From the NCBI GenBank assembly GCA_020543525.1, contig JAHYIO010000003.1, positions 372,001-436,000 of the forward strand: a stretch of DNA of 64,000 nt. Direction: 5' to 3'. Every line of letters starts with the position of its first letter. Positions within the stretch are counted from its first letter, which is position 1. Source of the stretch: Coriolopsis trogii (Eukaryota > Basidiomycota > Agaricomycetes > Polyporales > Polyporaceae). Positions 21,691 to 32,541 of the stretch are shown piece after piece. Below the pieces are notes generated by a model, which did no database searches, had not been told where the DNA came from, and saw nothing but the letters and a program-made list of their open reading frames with translations. The translations under genes were made by a program, and so were the position numbers.

Positions 21691-23407
21691 ATGCCCCTTT
21701 CCGACATCCCGGAAGATGTTGCTCTGTTGTAAGTGAAGGTTTGCACCATGAGCGCGTTCCTATGCAACGCCATCCGTTGTCATTCTCGGCTTACGACGGG
21801 TTTCTAGGGCTGGTCCCCAAGTGAGTGTACTTCCTCCGCTGACAGTGACAGGAGCAATCCCATGCTCAGGCTCCCATCAGCTCTTCGGCCATCTGTTCAA
21901 TTATTGTCTCTTCGGCATATTGACCGTCCAAGTATGTGAGTGCCCGTTCATTTTAACTACTCACTACAACCATGGAACTGCCGTGATAATGCGAACACTC
22001 CGCTAGACTTCTACTTTTTGTCGTTCCCTGAAGATCCCATTCGTTTGAAGTCTCTCGGTGAGTGCTCAGACATCACCTCTTTCACGAGACATCGATTAAC
22101 CTTCGCCAACGGATTCCAGTTTACATACTCTACGCTTTAGAATGCATCCAGATCATTTTGGCCAGTCTTGATGCCTACGCGGTGCTAGGCAAAGGCTGGG
22201 GTGATAGAGAAGCTTTATTTCAGCCGCATTTGATGTGGCTAGATGCCTCGGTCTTGACCGGAATTAGTGAGTAAGCTCGGTATTGCCATCTGCGCTCCTT
22301 CACTTATGGCCACCGACAAGTCTCCGCGATAGTACAGTGCTACTACGCGTGGAGAATCTACGCTTTGAGTGCGTCAGCAGCGCTGAGCGGTGTCATTTGC
22401 TTGGTACGTATCAATTGGCAGTACTCACATTCGAATGGCTCACTGGGTTCACGAGCAAGATTACCCTCCTGCAATGTTGCGCGGCGATAGCGAGTGGCAT
22501 CATGGTGCGTATTACTTTGGATATCCACTATCCGCATTGCCACGGCGCACAAGAGGAGCTGACCTCTGCTTAGACTCATATCCTCGACAACACCACACAG
22601 GCCCAACAGAAGACACTGACCTCTACGGTAGTCTGGCTAGTGAGTAGTGCGACGTGCGACATCGTCATCGCGGTTTCCATGCTCGCCTACGTGAGTGTCT
22701 CTACCGTGCACATACTCCCGTTCTTCAGTAACTGAAATCGCATGCGGACAGCTATCGAAATCCAAGCAAGGGCTGCCCAGCGACGCGCTGCTCACACGTC
22801 TCATGCGCCTAGCTGTCGAGAGTGGCAGTCTTACCGCGTCCGTCGCCTGCCTCGACCTTCTCTTCTTCGTCGTCTTCCCCCATAACAACCTACACGTGAT
22901 GCCGTAAGCATTCTACGCACGCCTACTAGGTCGCATATTCCTGACCTCATCCATAGGACTCTGGTGCTCACCAAGGTGTACACAAACACTCTCATGATGC
23001 TCATCAACAGCCGCGCCCGGATTCGGCTCTGGTTAATGCGGGCCGAGTCCCCAAGGCTCAGCCGTCCCCTACAATGGGTGCTCGACAATGTCAGCAGGAA
23101 CGCCAGCGATGCAGGCCCAGGAGCGCACGACTTCGAGGAGGCGTCGCGAGACCCTCCCTTTGAGTTGGTGTCTTGGACGATGCCGATGATCGAGGCGTAT
23201 CATACGGGCACGGGGAACACAGAGGTAGCGAAACCTCTAACTCCACTGATTCCAAGTTTCGACGCTGAGAGCAGCAAGGCGTCTGGTTCCTGTGAGTCCG
23301 TTGAACGCTTCAACTCGATACTGCTAGAGTCCCTAACTCCCCGTTCTGAAAAGCGAGTCCTAACAGATGGACGTTCCCATAGTAACCGTATAATCAAACA
23401 TTGTTGA
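21691..23407 (+). CDS. Multi-pass membrane protein of the DUF6534 type
   Basis: A basidiomycete-expanded integral membrane family of unknown function with about seven predicted helices. The ATG at 21691 gives MPLSDIPEDVALL. Joining short exons gives the family opening AGPQLFGHLFNYCLFGILTV, then QVYFYFLSFPEDPIRLKSLV, ILYALECIQIILASLDAYAV and VQCYYAWRIYALSASAALSG. Later exons give VVWLVSSATCDIVIAVSMLA, LLTRLMRLAVESGSLTASVA and LVLTKVYTNTLMMLINSRAR, the usual last helix. A hydrophilic cytoplasmic-type tail of about 110 residues, Ser/Thr-rich, ends at 23407. Seven or so introns of about 50-60 nt were needed. Internal exon edges near 22260-22400 and 22500-22620 are approximate. The family membership is recognised by pattern (FP.D, LE..Q, DA..V motifs). 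No function is claimed. Confidence 0.75.
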
Positions 23408-23547
23408 ACTTGTAGCATAGTATCGTCTGGCAGCGAGACTCGGAAAGATGTGCTGCTAGTCACCATCCCCAGCACTCGAACCGCCACCTTCTGTATCTAC
23501 TTACACTTCAGCTTTCCGTACAGTCCCCAAGAGCGCAGTTATCCAAA

Positions 23548-24105
23548 CTATTGTACAGCACGAGAATTCACCGCCGTGTGCAGGGCAGCGACCACGAACG
23601 TATCGTCCTCAATCATCGCCGCCGCGCGTTTTCCGTACCCCCACATCTCCTCTTCCATCGCGTCCACGTCTTTGCACACAACGTAGCCCTCCGCATGCAT
23701 GCGACGTAGAGCCTCCCGGATCCACACTCTGCACGACCACGCAGGTTCGCGCTCTCTGTCCACATCAGGAGTCGCCATTGGGATCTTCTGTAGCAGCTTG
23801 TCGAGATCGTCGACAGTCTTGCCTTCCGGCAAACCGCCTATGGCTGCGGCTGCGGCGACAGCTGGGGATGTGGCGAGACTGAGCAGGGTACGGTCGTACG
23901 TCCATCGCTTGTCATCGCCTTGCAAGCCATTCGTGATTGCGTGCAGCTTCGTCCCTGCATGCTTCTCAAGAGATGTGGCTGCGGGAGCAATATCGGGAAT
24001 GTATATGAACCAGTGGAATCTGGCTGGCGTGGTGCTCATGAGGTCTAGAGCAATGATGATATCGGGATGCTGGGGTAGAGGACTGATGGTCGTTCGTGGT
24101 GCCAT
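23548..24105 (-). CDS. Uncharacterised intronless fungal protein (185 aa)
   Basis: A single uninterrupted minus-strand frame with ATG at 24105 and stop at 23548. The protein begins MAPRTTISPLPQHPDIIIAL and has a conserved-looking core: RFHWFIYIPDIAPAATSLEK, WTYDRTLLSLATSPAVAAAA, VDDLDKLLQKIPMATPDVDR, SCRVWIREALRRMHAEGYV and VDAMEEEMWGYGKRAAAMIE. This pattern (HWFIYIPD ... WTYE/D ... CRVWI.EA.RRM ... ME.E.W.YG) is one I associate with a basidiomycete family of unknown function. No signal peptide or membrane helix is seen. Good codon periodicity and full length make it a real gene. It converges with the DUF6534-type gene, whose stop is 140 bp away. Confidence 0.65.
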   Translation of the reverse strand: MAPRTTISPLPQHPDIIIALDLMSTTPARFHWFIYIPDIAPAATSLEKHAGTKLHAITNGLQGDDKRWTYDRTLLSLATSPAVAAAAAIGGLPEGKTVDDLDKLLQKIPMATPDVDREREPAWSCRVWIREALRRMHAEGYVVCKDVDAMEEEMWGYGKRAAAMIEDDTFVVAALHTAVNSRAVQ

Positions 24106-24278
24106 CGTAGTGGTGGATCGATGGCAAGAGCAGGTGAGCGCCGAGGATACTAGGATACGTTCTGGCGGAAACGTCTTAGCACAAATGCATCCTATGAGAA
24201 TCTAACGACGGCCAAATACTACACTACATATCAACGGGGTACAAATACAAGTACAATACCTGAACGCTCTCCCGGTGG

Positions 24279-25677
24279 TCAGGCCCCCGCAGTAGCAACA
24301 CGTGATGCGCGGCGACGGTCGAACATCTCTTTGAACGCGGCTCCAAGAATATTGGGGTATCGTGCCATAGAATGGTATGTTCTGAGCTGCTCCTCGTATC
24401 GCTGGATCTTCTCCGGGGCAGCCTGGAGGTCAAAAGAATGTCTCTGAAGAGCAGGAACGGTAAGGCGATGACCACAGAGAACGTAACCGATACTCACAGA
24501 TTCCGCCTCGCGCTTGGCACGCGCTTCGTTGCGCATCTTGTTGAGCTCCTTCCTCCGCTCTTCCTCTTTCTGCTTGCGATTCAACCCAGAGCTCGGTGCG
24601 GCTATACCAGGCTATAGGAGACGTGTGAGAATGAAGGATCCAATACGAAAGGAGAAGCGTACTCCTGTGCTCTTGAACAGATCTGCGTATACAGAGGAAT
24701 CAAGAAGATTGAGGTCCGAGGATGCACCTGCGGGCTTCCGAACACCAACTTGATTGCTCGTAGGGGCAGGCGTAAGAGTTTCCTTCTTCTCAACAGGAGG
24801 GACAGGCTTCGACGACGTGGGAGTGCTTGCAGCGTTCGAACCTGTCCCAGCAGGCTTGTTCTTCTTGATGGGAGGGAGCTTGCGTTTCTTCGGGATAGGC
24901 TGATCGAGCGGGTCGGCGAAAACAGGTTTGACAACCTCCTCCTCCGCCTTGTACCTCTTCAGGGCGTCGGTCGCAGGTGCTGGAGGCAGTTTTCGTTCAT
25001 CTCTGAAGGTGATCTCCCTCACATCCTCCTTTTTCACCGTCTTTCCCTTGGCACTCGGCTTCCCTACCAGAAGTTTGACCCCTCTCGCCTTTGTGCCCTT
25101 CTTGCCCGAGCCGTACTCCAGTTCCGGCTCAAAGTCATCGTCGCCGGTGACGATCACATCGGGATCGTTGAAGTCCTCCTCCGAGTCGGTATAGACCACC
25201 TGCCTCTTAGGCTTCTTGCCTGAAGACTTGCTGCTCTTCGCCGACCTGGACGGCTCCTTCTCTTTCTGGCGAGCCTTGGGATTGGCGGCAGGAATACGAA
25301 TCTTGGAACTTGACTGGACAGGGGAAATTGAACGCGAGGTCGTGGGTCGGGGATCGGGGAGGAAGGTGGTGTCAATGTCACCGTCTATATCAATGTCTTC
25401 GTCATCTTCCCTGCCGCCCGCAGAGAAGTCATCATCGTCCGAGTCTGCCAAAAAGCCTGCCTGTGTCCGCGGCTTCTTGTGTCGTGGTTCTGGTGGCTCC
25501 GGGTTGTACGAGGGTGAGCCAACGAAGGCGTCTTCATCGTCAGATTCAATCCTCTGAATGCGTCGCTTGGTGGACTTGGACTCTGCTGGCTAAGACATGC
25601 AGAATTATGAGTTATCCACCAGCCCACAAATAATCACATACGATGGCCTGCTTATTGATCTTGATTTTGAGCGACAT
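24279..25677 (-). CDS. Uncharacterised charged nuclear-type protein
   Basis: I do not recognise this gene. The first exon gives MSLKIKINKQAI (ATG at 25677). The next exons encode a long low-complexity region alternating acidic runs (DSDDDDFSAGGREDDEDIDI) with basic Ser/Lys stretches (KEKEPSRSAKSSKSSGKKPK, PIPKKRKLPPIKKNKPAG), which look like nuclear localisation signals. A more ordered segment, LLDSSVYADLFKSTG, follows. After an intron comes a charged probable coiled coil, NRKQKEEERRKELNKMRNEA. The last exon (SFDLQAAPEKIQRYEEQLRT, then NILGAAFKEMFDRRRASRVA) is compact and folded-looking, with the stop at 24279. The architecture suggests a chromatin- or nucleolus-associated factor, which is inference only. 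Its upstream region lies against the left arm of the inverted repeat. Confidence 0.6.
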
Positions 25678-25859
25678 GAGGGGAAAGAGGTGTGTGTCAA
25701 GTTGGTGGTGGCGAGAGTGCCGGTGGCGGGTCCACAAGCGCCTCGCTGAACTCGCGTTACAGCTGTTTTCACACAGCTTGTCGTTTGGCGCCGCGCGCGA
25801 GTTGCGCGCCATCGCTTGTCTCTCGCTGCGACCGTTCCCCGCGAAAAGCAGAACAGCGA

Positions 25860-26448
25860 TAGGGTAGAGTCAAAAATGAATTTAATTGTGACCCGACAGT
25901 TAATAACCTGGTCACTTGACAGGCTATTAATGACCGACTTTGTGACATGTTAATAACCCATTAGTTACTAAAGGTCAATAACAGTCTTTAACTTATTTGT
26001 GACCATTTTAACCGTCCGAGGATGCACGCGTCGAAAGTCCCTCTTCCTCCCCGTCCCGTCGACGGTTCCAGCGGGATCAACTAATTCTGGGCCTGGGGTA
26101 TAGCCAACAAATGGGAAGTGTGTCGAAGAGTAAGGGGTTAGAGGTAAAGAGTGCGACAGACCAGAGTATAGTGTAAGCCTGAGTATGATGACTGAGTACT
26201 GAGCTCCGAGTGGCGGCGGTCATGTACAGAGGATTCAGGCATGTTGACGGCAGCGAAGAAAAGTCAAAATTGCAATCGGGTGCGCGAACGAGGGTGGCAC
26301 AATTGCCGGTTCCTCCCCTAAGCGCCTGCCATTAATGACATTTAACGACAGGCCTTTTCGGCCTCCTGTTTACTGACAGTTATTAACCGGTTATTAACAC
26401 TGGTTATTAACTACGAGTCACTTTATCCGAGTTTCTGACTCTACCCTA
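25860..26448. mobile_element. hAT-like MITE (589 bp)
   Basis: Terminal inverted repeats TAGGGTAGAGTCAAAAA and its near complement (16 of 17 match) bound 589 bp of non-coding sequence. An exact 8-bp target duplication AACAGCGA flanks it (25852-25859 and 26449-26456). Both subterminal regions carry several copies of TTAATAACC-type motifs in opposite orientation, as expected of transposase-binding repeats. The uninterrupted site exists in the right arm of the inverted repeat, which proves insertion. An 8-bp duplication and TAGGG termini fit the hAT superfamily (established knowledge). No transposase is encoded, so it is non-autonomous. Confidence 0.85.
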
Positions 26449-26734
26449 AACAGCGATATCTCCTCGAGTTCTCCACGTATCCTCTCGATTCTCTCATGTA
26501 CTTGCTCGTCTCTACGGTCTGCAGGGCTGTGAACTGGTCTACTGCTGCTGCGAACACTCTGTCAAATACTACCTGGTACCTACATTGTGCGCCACAGCCA
26601 ATGCAGAACAAGGATTCCGCAACAACCTCAAGACATAGCGCCGCCATTTCTTCACTGCTGGACGCTATATGACTACCCCGAGGGCCTGACAACAAGTTTG
26701 CACCGGGAGCATGCATCCGGGGGTTGTTGTCCAA

Positions 26735-26769
26735 CCCCCTCCCCCTCCCCCTCCCCCTCCCCCTCCCCC
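26735..26769 (+). repeat. (CCCCCT)n microsatellite, left arm
   Basis: About six CCCCCT units. The complementary strand has runs of five Gs that could form a G-quadruplex. The same tract occurs inverted at 27690-27724 with the same unit number. Confidence 0.8.
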
Positions 26770-26823
26770 AAGCCGGGTGTTCCCTGGAGCGTGGCATACA
26801 TCTACGTTCCTCGCGGGAGGTTA

Positions 26824-27635
26824 GGATATGGAGGATGTTGGATTTGGATGTTGAATCGGATATGAATAGAAAGATGGATGCAATCCCGGCGATGGTATGC
26901 TTCATGTATGATCTTCCTCTGCCCCATTATCCTGCCCTTCCTCGTCCATCTTTGCATACGGTATTGGCATGTAATATGGCGGCGGTCATGTTCATTCCGA
27001 TATCACTTTGTGTACAATGTTCAACTGTCACTGCGCCTTGTCCATACAAGCTACCCAGCTCGGCATCTCCTGCTTCTCTCCCAACATCCATGGCGCGTTC
27101 AACCAAACCCCTGTCGGTTTGTGGTTCACATTCGCTACCTCTGACAATGGTTGTGCAGGTGCTTTCTCTTTGGGTTTGGCAGATATGACAGGAGGCAGAC
27201 GTAATCACAAGTTGTGCTGATTTGCCATTGGTAGTGTGGTGACATTGTAAAGTGAGTGTGCATGAAACTCCAGATTATGGAAGAGTAGGGAAACGGTGGA
27301 CATGGAGTATGAAGTGAAGAATACAAACATCCAGACCCGCTCATCATGACCAGTATGCAAACTCCGCCATGCACATCAGACTTGCATGCGACATTGCGGG
27401 TTAAGCATCTAATTGGAGGGATACTATGTGTTAATGAGACACAGTGTACAGCATGCTACAAGGTCTTAGAGCTCAGGCGACAGTATCCAGGTACATCACG
27501 AGGGATGAGGGGGAGTAGGGGAGAGACAGGACAGAAAAAAAGATCGTACATGAAGCATATTGTGATCACAATCGAGCCATCCGTGTCTCCTCCCAACCTC
27601 GTACATGACGTCCTAAGCCCACATCTTCCCTCTCG
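26824..27635. other. Spacer of the inverted repeat
   Basis: 812 bp between the arms. It has several overlapping short open frames (for example a plus-strand stretch with HGAFNQTPVGLWFTFATSDN at about 27080-27140) but no recognisable domain or consistent exon structure. Its two ends show faint inverted similarity (ATGCTTCATGTA.GATCT near 26895 and 27545), suggesting the duplicated unit was once larger. Confidence 0.4.
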
Positions 27636-28104
27636 TAACCTCCCGCGAGGAACGTAGATGTATGCCACGCTCCAGGGAACACCCGGCTTGGGGGAGGGGG
27701 AGGGGGAGGGGGAGGGGGAGGGGGTTGGACAACAACCCCCGGATGCATGCTCCCGGTGCAAACTTGTTGTCAGGCCCTCGGGGTAGTCATATAGCGTCCA
27801 GCAGTGAAGAAATGGCGGCGCTATGTCTTGAGGTTGTTGCGGAATCCTTGTTCTGCATTGGCTGTGGCGCACAATGTAGGTACCAGGTAGTATTTGACAG
27901 AGTGTTCGCAGCAGCAGTAGACCAGTTCACAGCCCTGCAGACCGTAGAGACGAGCAAGTACATGAAAGAATCGAGAGGATACGTGGAGAACTCGAGGAGA
28001 TATCGCTGTTCTGCTTTTCGGGGGGAATGGTCGCAGCGAGAGGCAAGCGATGGCGCGCAACTCGCGCGCGGCGCCAAACGACAAGCTGTGTGAAAACAGC
28101 TGTA
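27636..28104. repeat. Right arm of the inverted repeat
   Basis: The reverse complement of the left arm and without the MITE, so it represents the pre-insertion state. It ends 176 bp upstream of the OGG1 start codon and so forms part of that gene's upstream region. Confidence 0.85.
27690..27724 (+). repeat. (GGGGGA)n microsatellite, right arm
   Basis: The inverted counterpart of the CCCCCT tract, with runs of five Gs on the plus strand. Confidence 0.8.
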
Positions 28105-28280
28105 CATCACGCCCACGTGATCAGAACTGTCACGATTCCGGGCGTGGCTCAGGCAGACACGGCACACGCAGGCTATTCGCAGGATTGTCTTCTTGAGACT
28201 TGCACTCGTCCACAACTCGTCCAACTGCTGTCAGACTGTCTCAGTCCTGTTCCGGCGCACAACACAGTAGCGCGAAACGA

Positions 28281-29758
28281 ATGCAGGTAATGGCTTGCAC
28301 GACAGTACCTTCTGGTTTTCGAGCACTCCCGCTTCCTCTAGCCCAGCTTTCTCTCGCTGCTGTACTTAAATGTGGCCAGTCCTTTCGATGGAGCAGCTTT
28401 CCTTTAAGATATTTTGGCCAAACTGCGCTTGACTGGACAACTCCAACGCACGAATACAGACTCTGTTTACGCGACCGGGTGGTTTGCCTGCGACAATCCA
28501 CAGACACGCTTTTCTACCGCTCTTTCTTCCCGCCTTCTGCCCCGAACCCTGGAGATGAAGACATACGAGAAGCGGAAACCCTCGCATGGATGAGGGATTA
28601 CTTCCAGCTGGACGTTGACCTCGTTGAGCTCTACGGCCAATGGAGCGCAGCTGATCCAGTCTTCCACAAGCTCCGGGACCGGTTCGAGGGTATTAGGATG
28701 TTGAGGCAGGACCCCTTTGAAAATCTCATATCGTACGTCGGTTGATTTGGCACCTTGCTTCCTATATCTCATCATGAAAGATAGTTTCATATGCTCGTCG
28801 AATAACAATATCACTCGAATCACAAAGATGGTCAAATCTCTCTGTTCAACCTACTCCCCTGTCCTTATGACTCTCCCTCCCCCCGATGGCAATGACTCGA
28901 CGGAAGAAGCTTACCACCCTTTTCCGCCTCCTTCCGCTCTTGCTACTCCAGAGGTATCCGCCCGGCTACGCGCACTTGGATTTGGATACCGAGCCGATTT
29001 CATTCAAAAGACAGCAGCCAAGCTGATGGATGCACATCCCGACACAACGCCATGCGTACGAATAGGACCAGAGCCGGCTGAATTGTGGCTGCACACATTG
29101 CGTGGTATGAGCACCGCAGATGCTCGCACAGAGTTACTCAAGTTCATGGGTGTTGGACGAAAGGTGGCTGACTGCGTCCTGCTCATGAGTCTCGACAAGG
29201 TGAGTACCTGTGACGAGAACATGTTCCTTCTGTCTGTTTATGACTTCTTTGATAGCGGGAGGTTATACCCGTTGATACTCATGTTCACCAAATAGCGGTG
29301 AAGCATTACGGCTTGCGCGGCACGTCAAAGTCAGGAGCGATGTCCCCGAAGTTGTACGAAGAAGTCAGCTCAAAGCTGGCAGCGGTGTGGGGCGAGTATG
29401 CCGGTTGGGCGCATTCGGTGAGTACCTCATATGTTGTCGTGCAGTGTTGTGCTTTCTCCTCACTGTCACGTAGGTCCTATTCACGGCAGATCTGAAATCA
29501 TTTGCGTCCTATGGGCTGCCATCCCCGTCTACACCATCCACTCCCGCACTCACCCCGGATAAGGGCTCTTTTAGGGACAGCCCCGTCATGTTGACACCGT
29601 CATCATCCTCGAGCTCTGGCAAACGAAAGCGGGCTCCAGCAAAAGGCCGCAGCCGAAAGACGCTGGTTGTTGAAGAAGAGACCCTGGCCCAAGTAGAAGA
29701 GACTGTCGAAGACCTCAGCCTGGCCGACCGAGTGAAGAGACGGAAAAGGGGAACATGA
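28281..29758 (+). CDS. OGG1: 8-oxoguanine DNA glycosylase OGG1
   Basis: A bifunctional base-excision repair glycosylase/AP lyase removing 8-oxoG opposite C. The protein starts MQVMACTT (a second Met is three codons in) and keeps the OGG1 N-terminal domain: CGQSFRWSSFPLRYFG, YFQLDVDLVELYGQWSAADP and GIRMLRQDPFENLIS. This joins over an intron to FICSSNNNITRITKMVKSLC. The HhH-GPD motif reads FMGVGRKVADCVLLMSLDK, containing the catalytic Lys. The next exon gives VIPVDTHVHQIAVKHYG with the catalytic Asp, then AAVWGEYAGWAHS and VLFTADLKSFASY. A basic Ser-rich tail (GKRKRAPAKGRSRK) may be a nuclear localisation signal. Three introns are clear. All catalytic residues are present. The start could be the second Met. 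Confidence 0.93.
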
Positions 29759-30006
29759 GCGTTCATATGCAGCCATATGCTTATTTGTATTATACCTATC
29801 TCTGATGTGTATACCAAACATGCTATGTGCATTATATACGGCTCCGATCCCGATGATAACTTCTCAGAGTGCGTACCACTACACAGTACTGTACACTGTA
29901 TTGATGTATACAGCAGGCGTCTGTGCCTGAGGATGCGCGTCATACTTCTCAATTGCGACGCGCGTATCACCTCGGTCCTCTACTCTCGCACATCCTCCTC
30001 CAAAAC

Positions 30007-32244
30007 ATGTCTGAACCATCCACATCTCAGCAAAAAGCAAGGGACAAAAACAAGGCCATCGATACGGAGCCGACAGAGGACTCCCCACACGTTCCCGACG
30101 AAGGCGATCAGTCCGAATCCGACGGCTCTGAACCCGAGGACGAGCAAGAGCCGGGGGTGGCAGGCTCGTCCAGCGTTCAGGCAAGCTCGCCTTCTAATGC
30201 TAGCAAGAAGAAGAAGAAGAAACGGTCCAAGGCGCTCAAAGCCCTGAGCTCGCTCCGCGGGGGCAGCAAGGACGCGATCCCGGAGGATGTCGTGAAGATC
30301 GTGCTCGAGAAGGTCCGTGCGGAGGGCGGCGAGGCCGCTGCAGCTGCAGACCCGGAGACGGTCAGGATGGCCCTGGAACAGATGAAGTTGAAGGACGTCC
30401 TGCAGGGCAAGACGGGCATTGGGGGGAAGAACAAGAAAGAGACGGGAGGCCATAAGGTGAGTTCGGTCTTGGGGAGCGTGCACGCCTCTTTCCTCCTGCG
30501 CGGTATGTGACTGTGGTATGTTAGTTCTGGGCAACACAGCCTGTACCGCAACTTGGTAAGCAGCTCATTGTTTAACTATGTCTTGTACTCATACTCAAGA
30601 CTCGTATATTCGTAGGCGATGCGCCTCCTGAGGCGGACGGGTTCATTGAGCCTTCGAAACCTCGTGAAGAGGTTCGGCAGGAGCCATATCCCCTCCCTAA
30701 GGAATTCATGTGGTCCACGATAGATATAAACGACCAGGCGCAAGTACGTCACTCCTCCTCTTTGCACGTTTGCATACAAGCTAATCCTGCGCAGGTAAGA
30801 GAATTGTACGAGTTGCTATCAGCAAACTACGTCGAAGACGACGATGCATCGTTCCGATTCCAATACTCCGCAGAGTTTTTGTCATGGTACGGTGCCAAGT
30901 CGATGACAGATACTCTCCGCTAACATGGTCCTGCTCTCGTAGGGCACTACAGCCGCCAGGATACCATCCGGATTGGCATGTCGGCGTTCGAGTGTCCTCT
31001 AGCAAGAAGTTGGTCGCGTTCATATCTGCAATCCCAATCCGGCTACGTGTGCGAGAAAAGTATGTACCTGAACCATCGTGTAGTGGGCGGAATCTGACAA
31101 CTACTTCTAGCCAGTTTGACGCGAGCGAAGTGAACTTCCTCTGTGTGCACAAGAAGTTGCGTTCGAAGCGGTTAGCCCCCGTGCTCATCAAGGAGGTGAC
31201 CCGGCAGTGCAATCTCAAAGGCGTCTTCCAGGCAATCTACACAGCAGGCGTGCTGTTGCCTACGCCAGTCTCGAGTTGTCGGTACGTTATCACTCGCGCT
31301 CTTCGATAGCACCTCCAAACTCTTGACAACACGTCTTCGTGCACCCGCAGGTACTACCACCGTTGCCTCAATATACCCAAGCTAGTAGACATCAGGTTCA
31401 CCGCGGTTCCTTCCACCATGACGATGGCACGCATGATCCGCCTGCATAAGGTTCCTGACAAGCCCCGCCTGTTGGACTACGGGCTACGCGAGATGCAAGA
31501 ACGCGACGTCGCCCCGGTCTGCGATCTCTTTGGCCGATATATGCAGAGGTTTGGCATGGTCCCCGTCATGGACGAGAACGAAGTCCGCCATCAGTTCCTC
31601 AGCGGACGAGGCCAGGGGCCGCCTAGCGCGGATAGCTGGAAGGTCAAGCGTGACGGCCAGGTCGTATGGACGTACGTTGTCGAGGTAGGCACATCCCCCA
31701 CTTCCTTTTATCTCAACCCGGACGCACACTCTCGCACGAGACAACTTGTGCGTCGAGCTCACACCGTTCCGCCCTTGCACCTGCAGAACCCGAAGACACA
31801 GAAGATCACAGACTTCTTCTCGTTCTACTCGCTCCCCTCCACGGTCATGAACCACACAAAGCACCACCTACTAAACGCCGCCTACCTCTTCTACTACGCG
31901 ACCGAGACCGCGCTCGAGCCGGGGGCAGAAGAGAGCGGCCGGCTCAAGCGGCGGCTCGAGGAGCTCGTCGGCGAGGCGCTCATCATCGCCGACAGCGCAC
32001 AGTTCGACGTGCTCAACGCGCTCACGCTCATGGACAACGTGTCGTTCTTGTCCGACCTCAGGGTAAGCGGGGTCTAGACTCATGTGGTCGATGTTTTCGA
32101 TGCTGATTTGACGTTGTCCAGTTCGGCCAGGGTGATGGATTGCTCAATTATTACCTCTACAACTGGCGCACTGCTCCTTTGGCAGGAGTTACGACCGTAG
32201 GGGGTGTCGCACCTGGCAGAGGCGTCGGTGTTGTTATGCTGTAA
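30007..32244 (+). CDS. NMT1: Glycylpeptide N-tetradecanoyltransferase (NMT1)
   Basis: It transfers myristate from myristoyl-CoA to N-terminal Gly of proteins in the cytosol and at ribosomes. The N-terminal extension is acidic and Ser-rich, then Lys-rich ([20 protein letters not shown]), a likely ribosome-targeting segment. After two short exons the catalytic core begins: [95 protein letters not shown] and [20 protein letters not shown]. The second GNAT-like half follows with [20 protein letters not shown] and [20 protein letters not shown]. The last exon ([15 protein letters not shown]) ends in Leu, consistent with the C-terminal carboxylate catalysis of the family. About eight introns are present. 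It faces UFD1 tail to tail, 297 bp away. Confidence 0.95.
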
Positions 32245-32541
32245 CAAATTTGAGGGATATGTAGGACACTTGGTGACAACACCTACTTAGAGAGATGTGG
32301 AAATCCAACGGTTCCATTCATGCTGCACACGCGATCTACTGTATTGCTGCTGAAAGAAATGATACAGATGCGAGCAGGCGCGTAACTGCTGCTATATGAA
32401 CCTTCATGTCTTCGTTACGGTCGTTATACACGGGATAGGCTTTCCTCTACACAAGAATGGTCCGATTCAACATGTCGGGGATCACGAACAAGCCGTCCGA
32501 GCTCTGCCGTCTTCTCCGTACCCCCCTGAGCGACGGAGAGC

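Larger units (their letters stand above)
25760..26823. repeat. Left arm of a near-identical inverted repeat
   Basis: Minus the MITE at 25860-26448, this arm (25760-25859 plus 26449-26823) is the reverse complement of 27636-28104. I counted four substitutions over roughly 470 bp, three in the outer 100 bp and one near 26494. Its outer edge lies 83 bp upstream of the ATG of the 24279-25677 gene, so it includes promoter or 5' UTR sequence. The arm also contains a self-complementary block (GACAACAA...TTGTTGTC at about 26688-26731) and a CCCCCT repeat. Divergent similarity continues a little beyond the inner edge. Confidence 0.85.

Noticed and set aside
27662..28093. Open frames in the inverted-repeat arms (Arg/Gly repeat protein or its Pro/Ser antisense)
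   Set aside because: The peptide repeats are translations of the microsatellite. The frames exist on both strands and in both arms without start or splice support.
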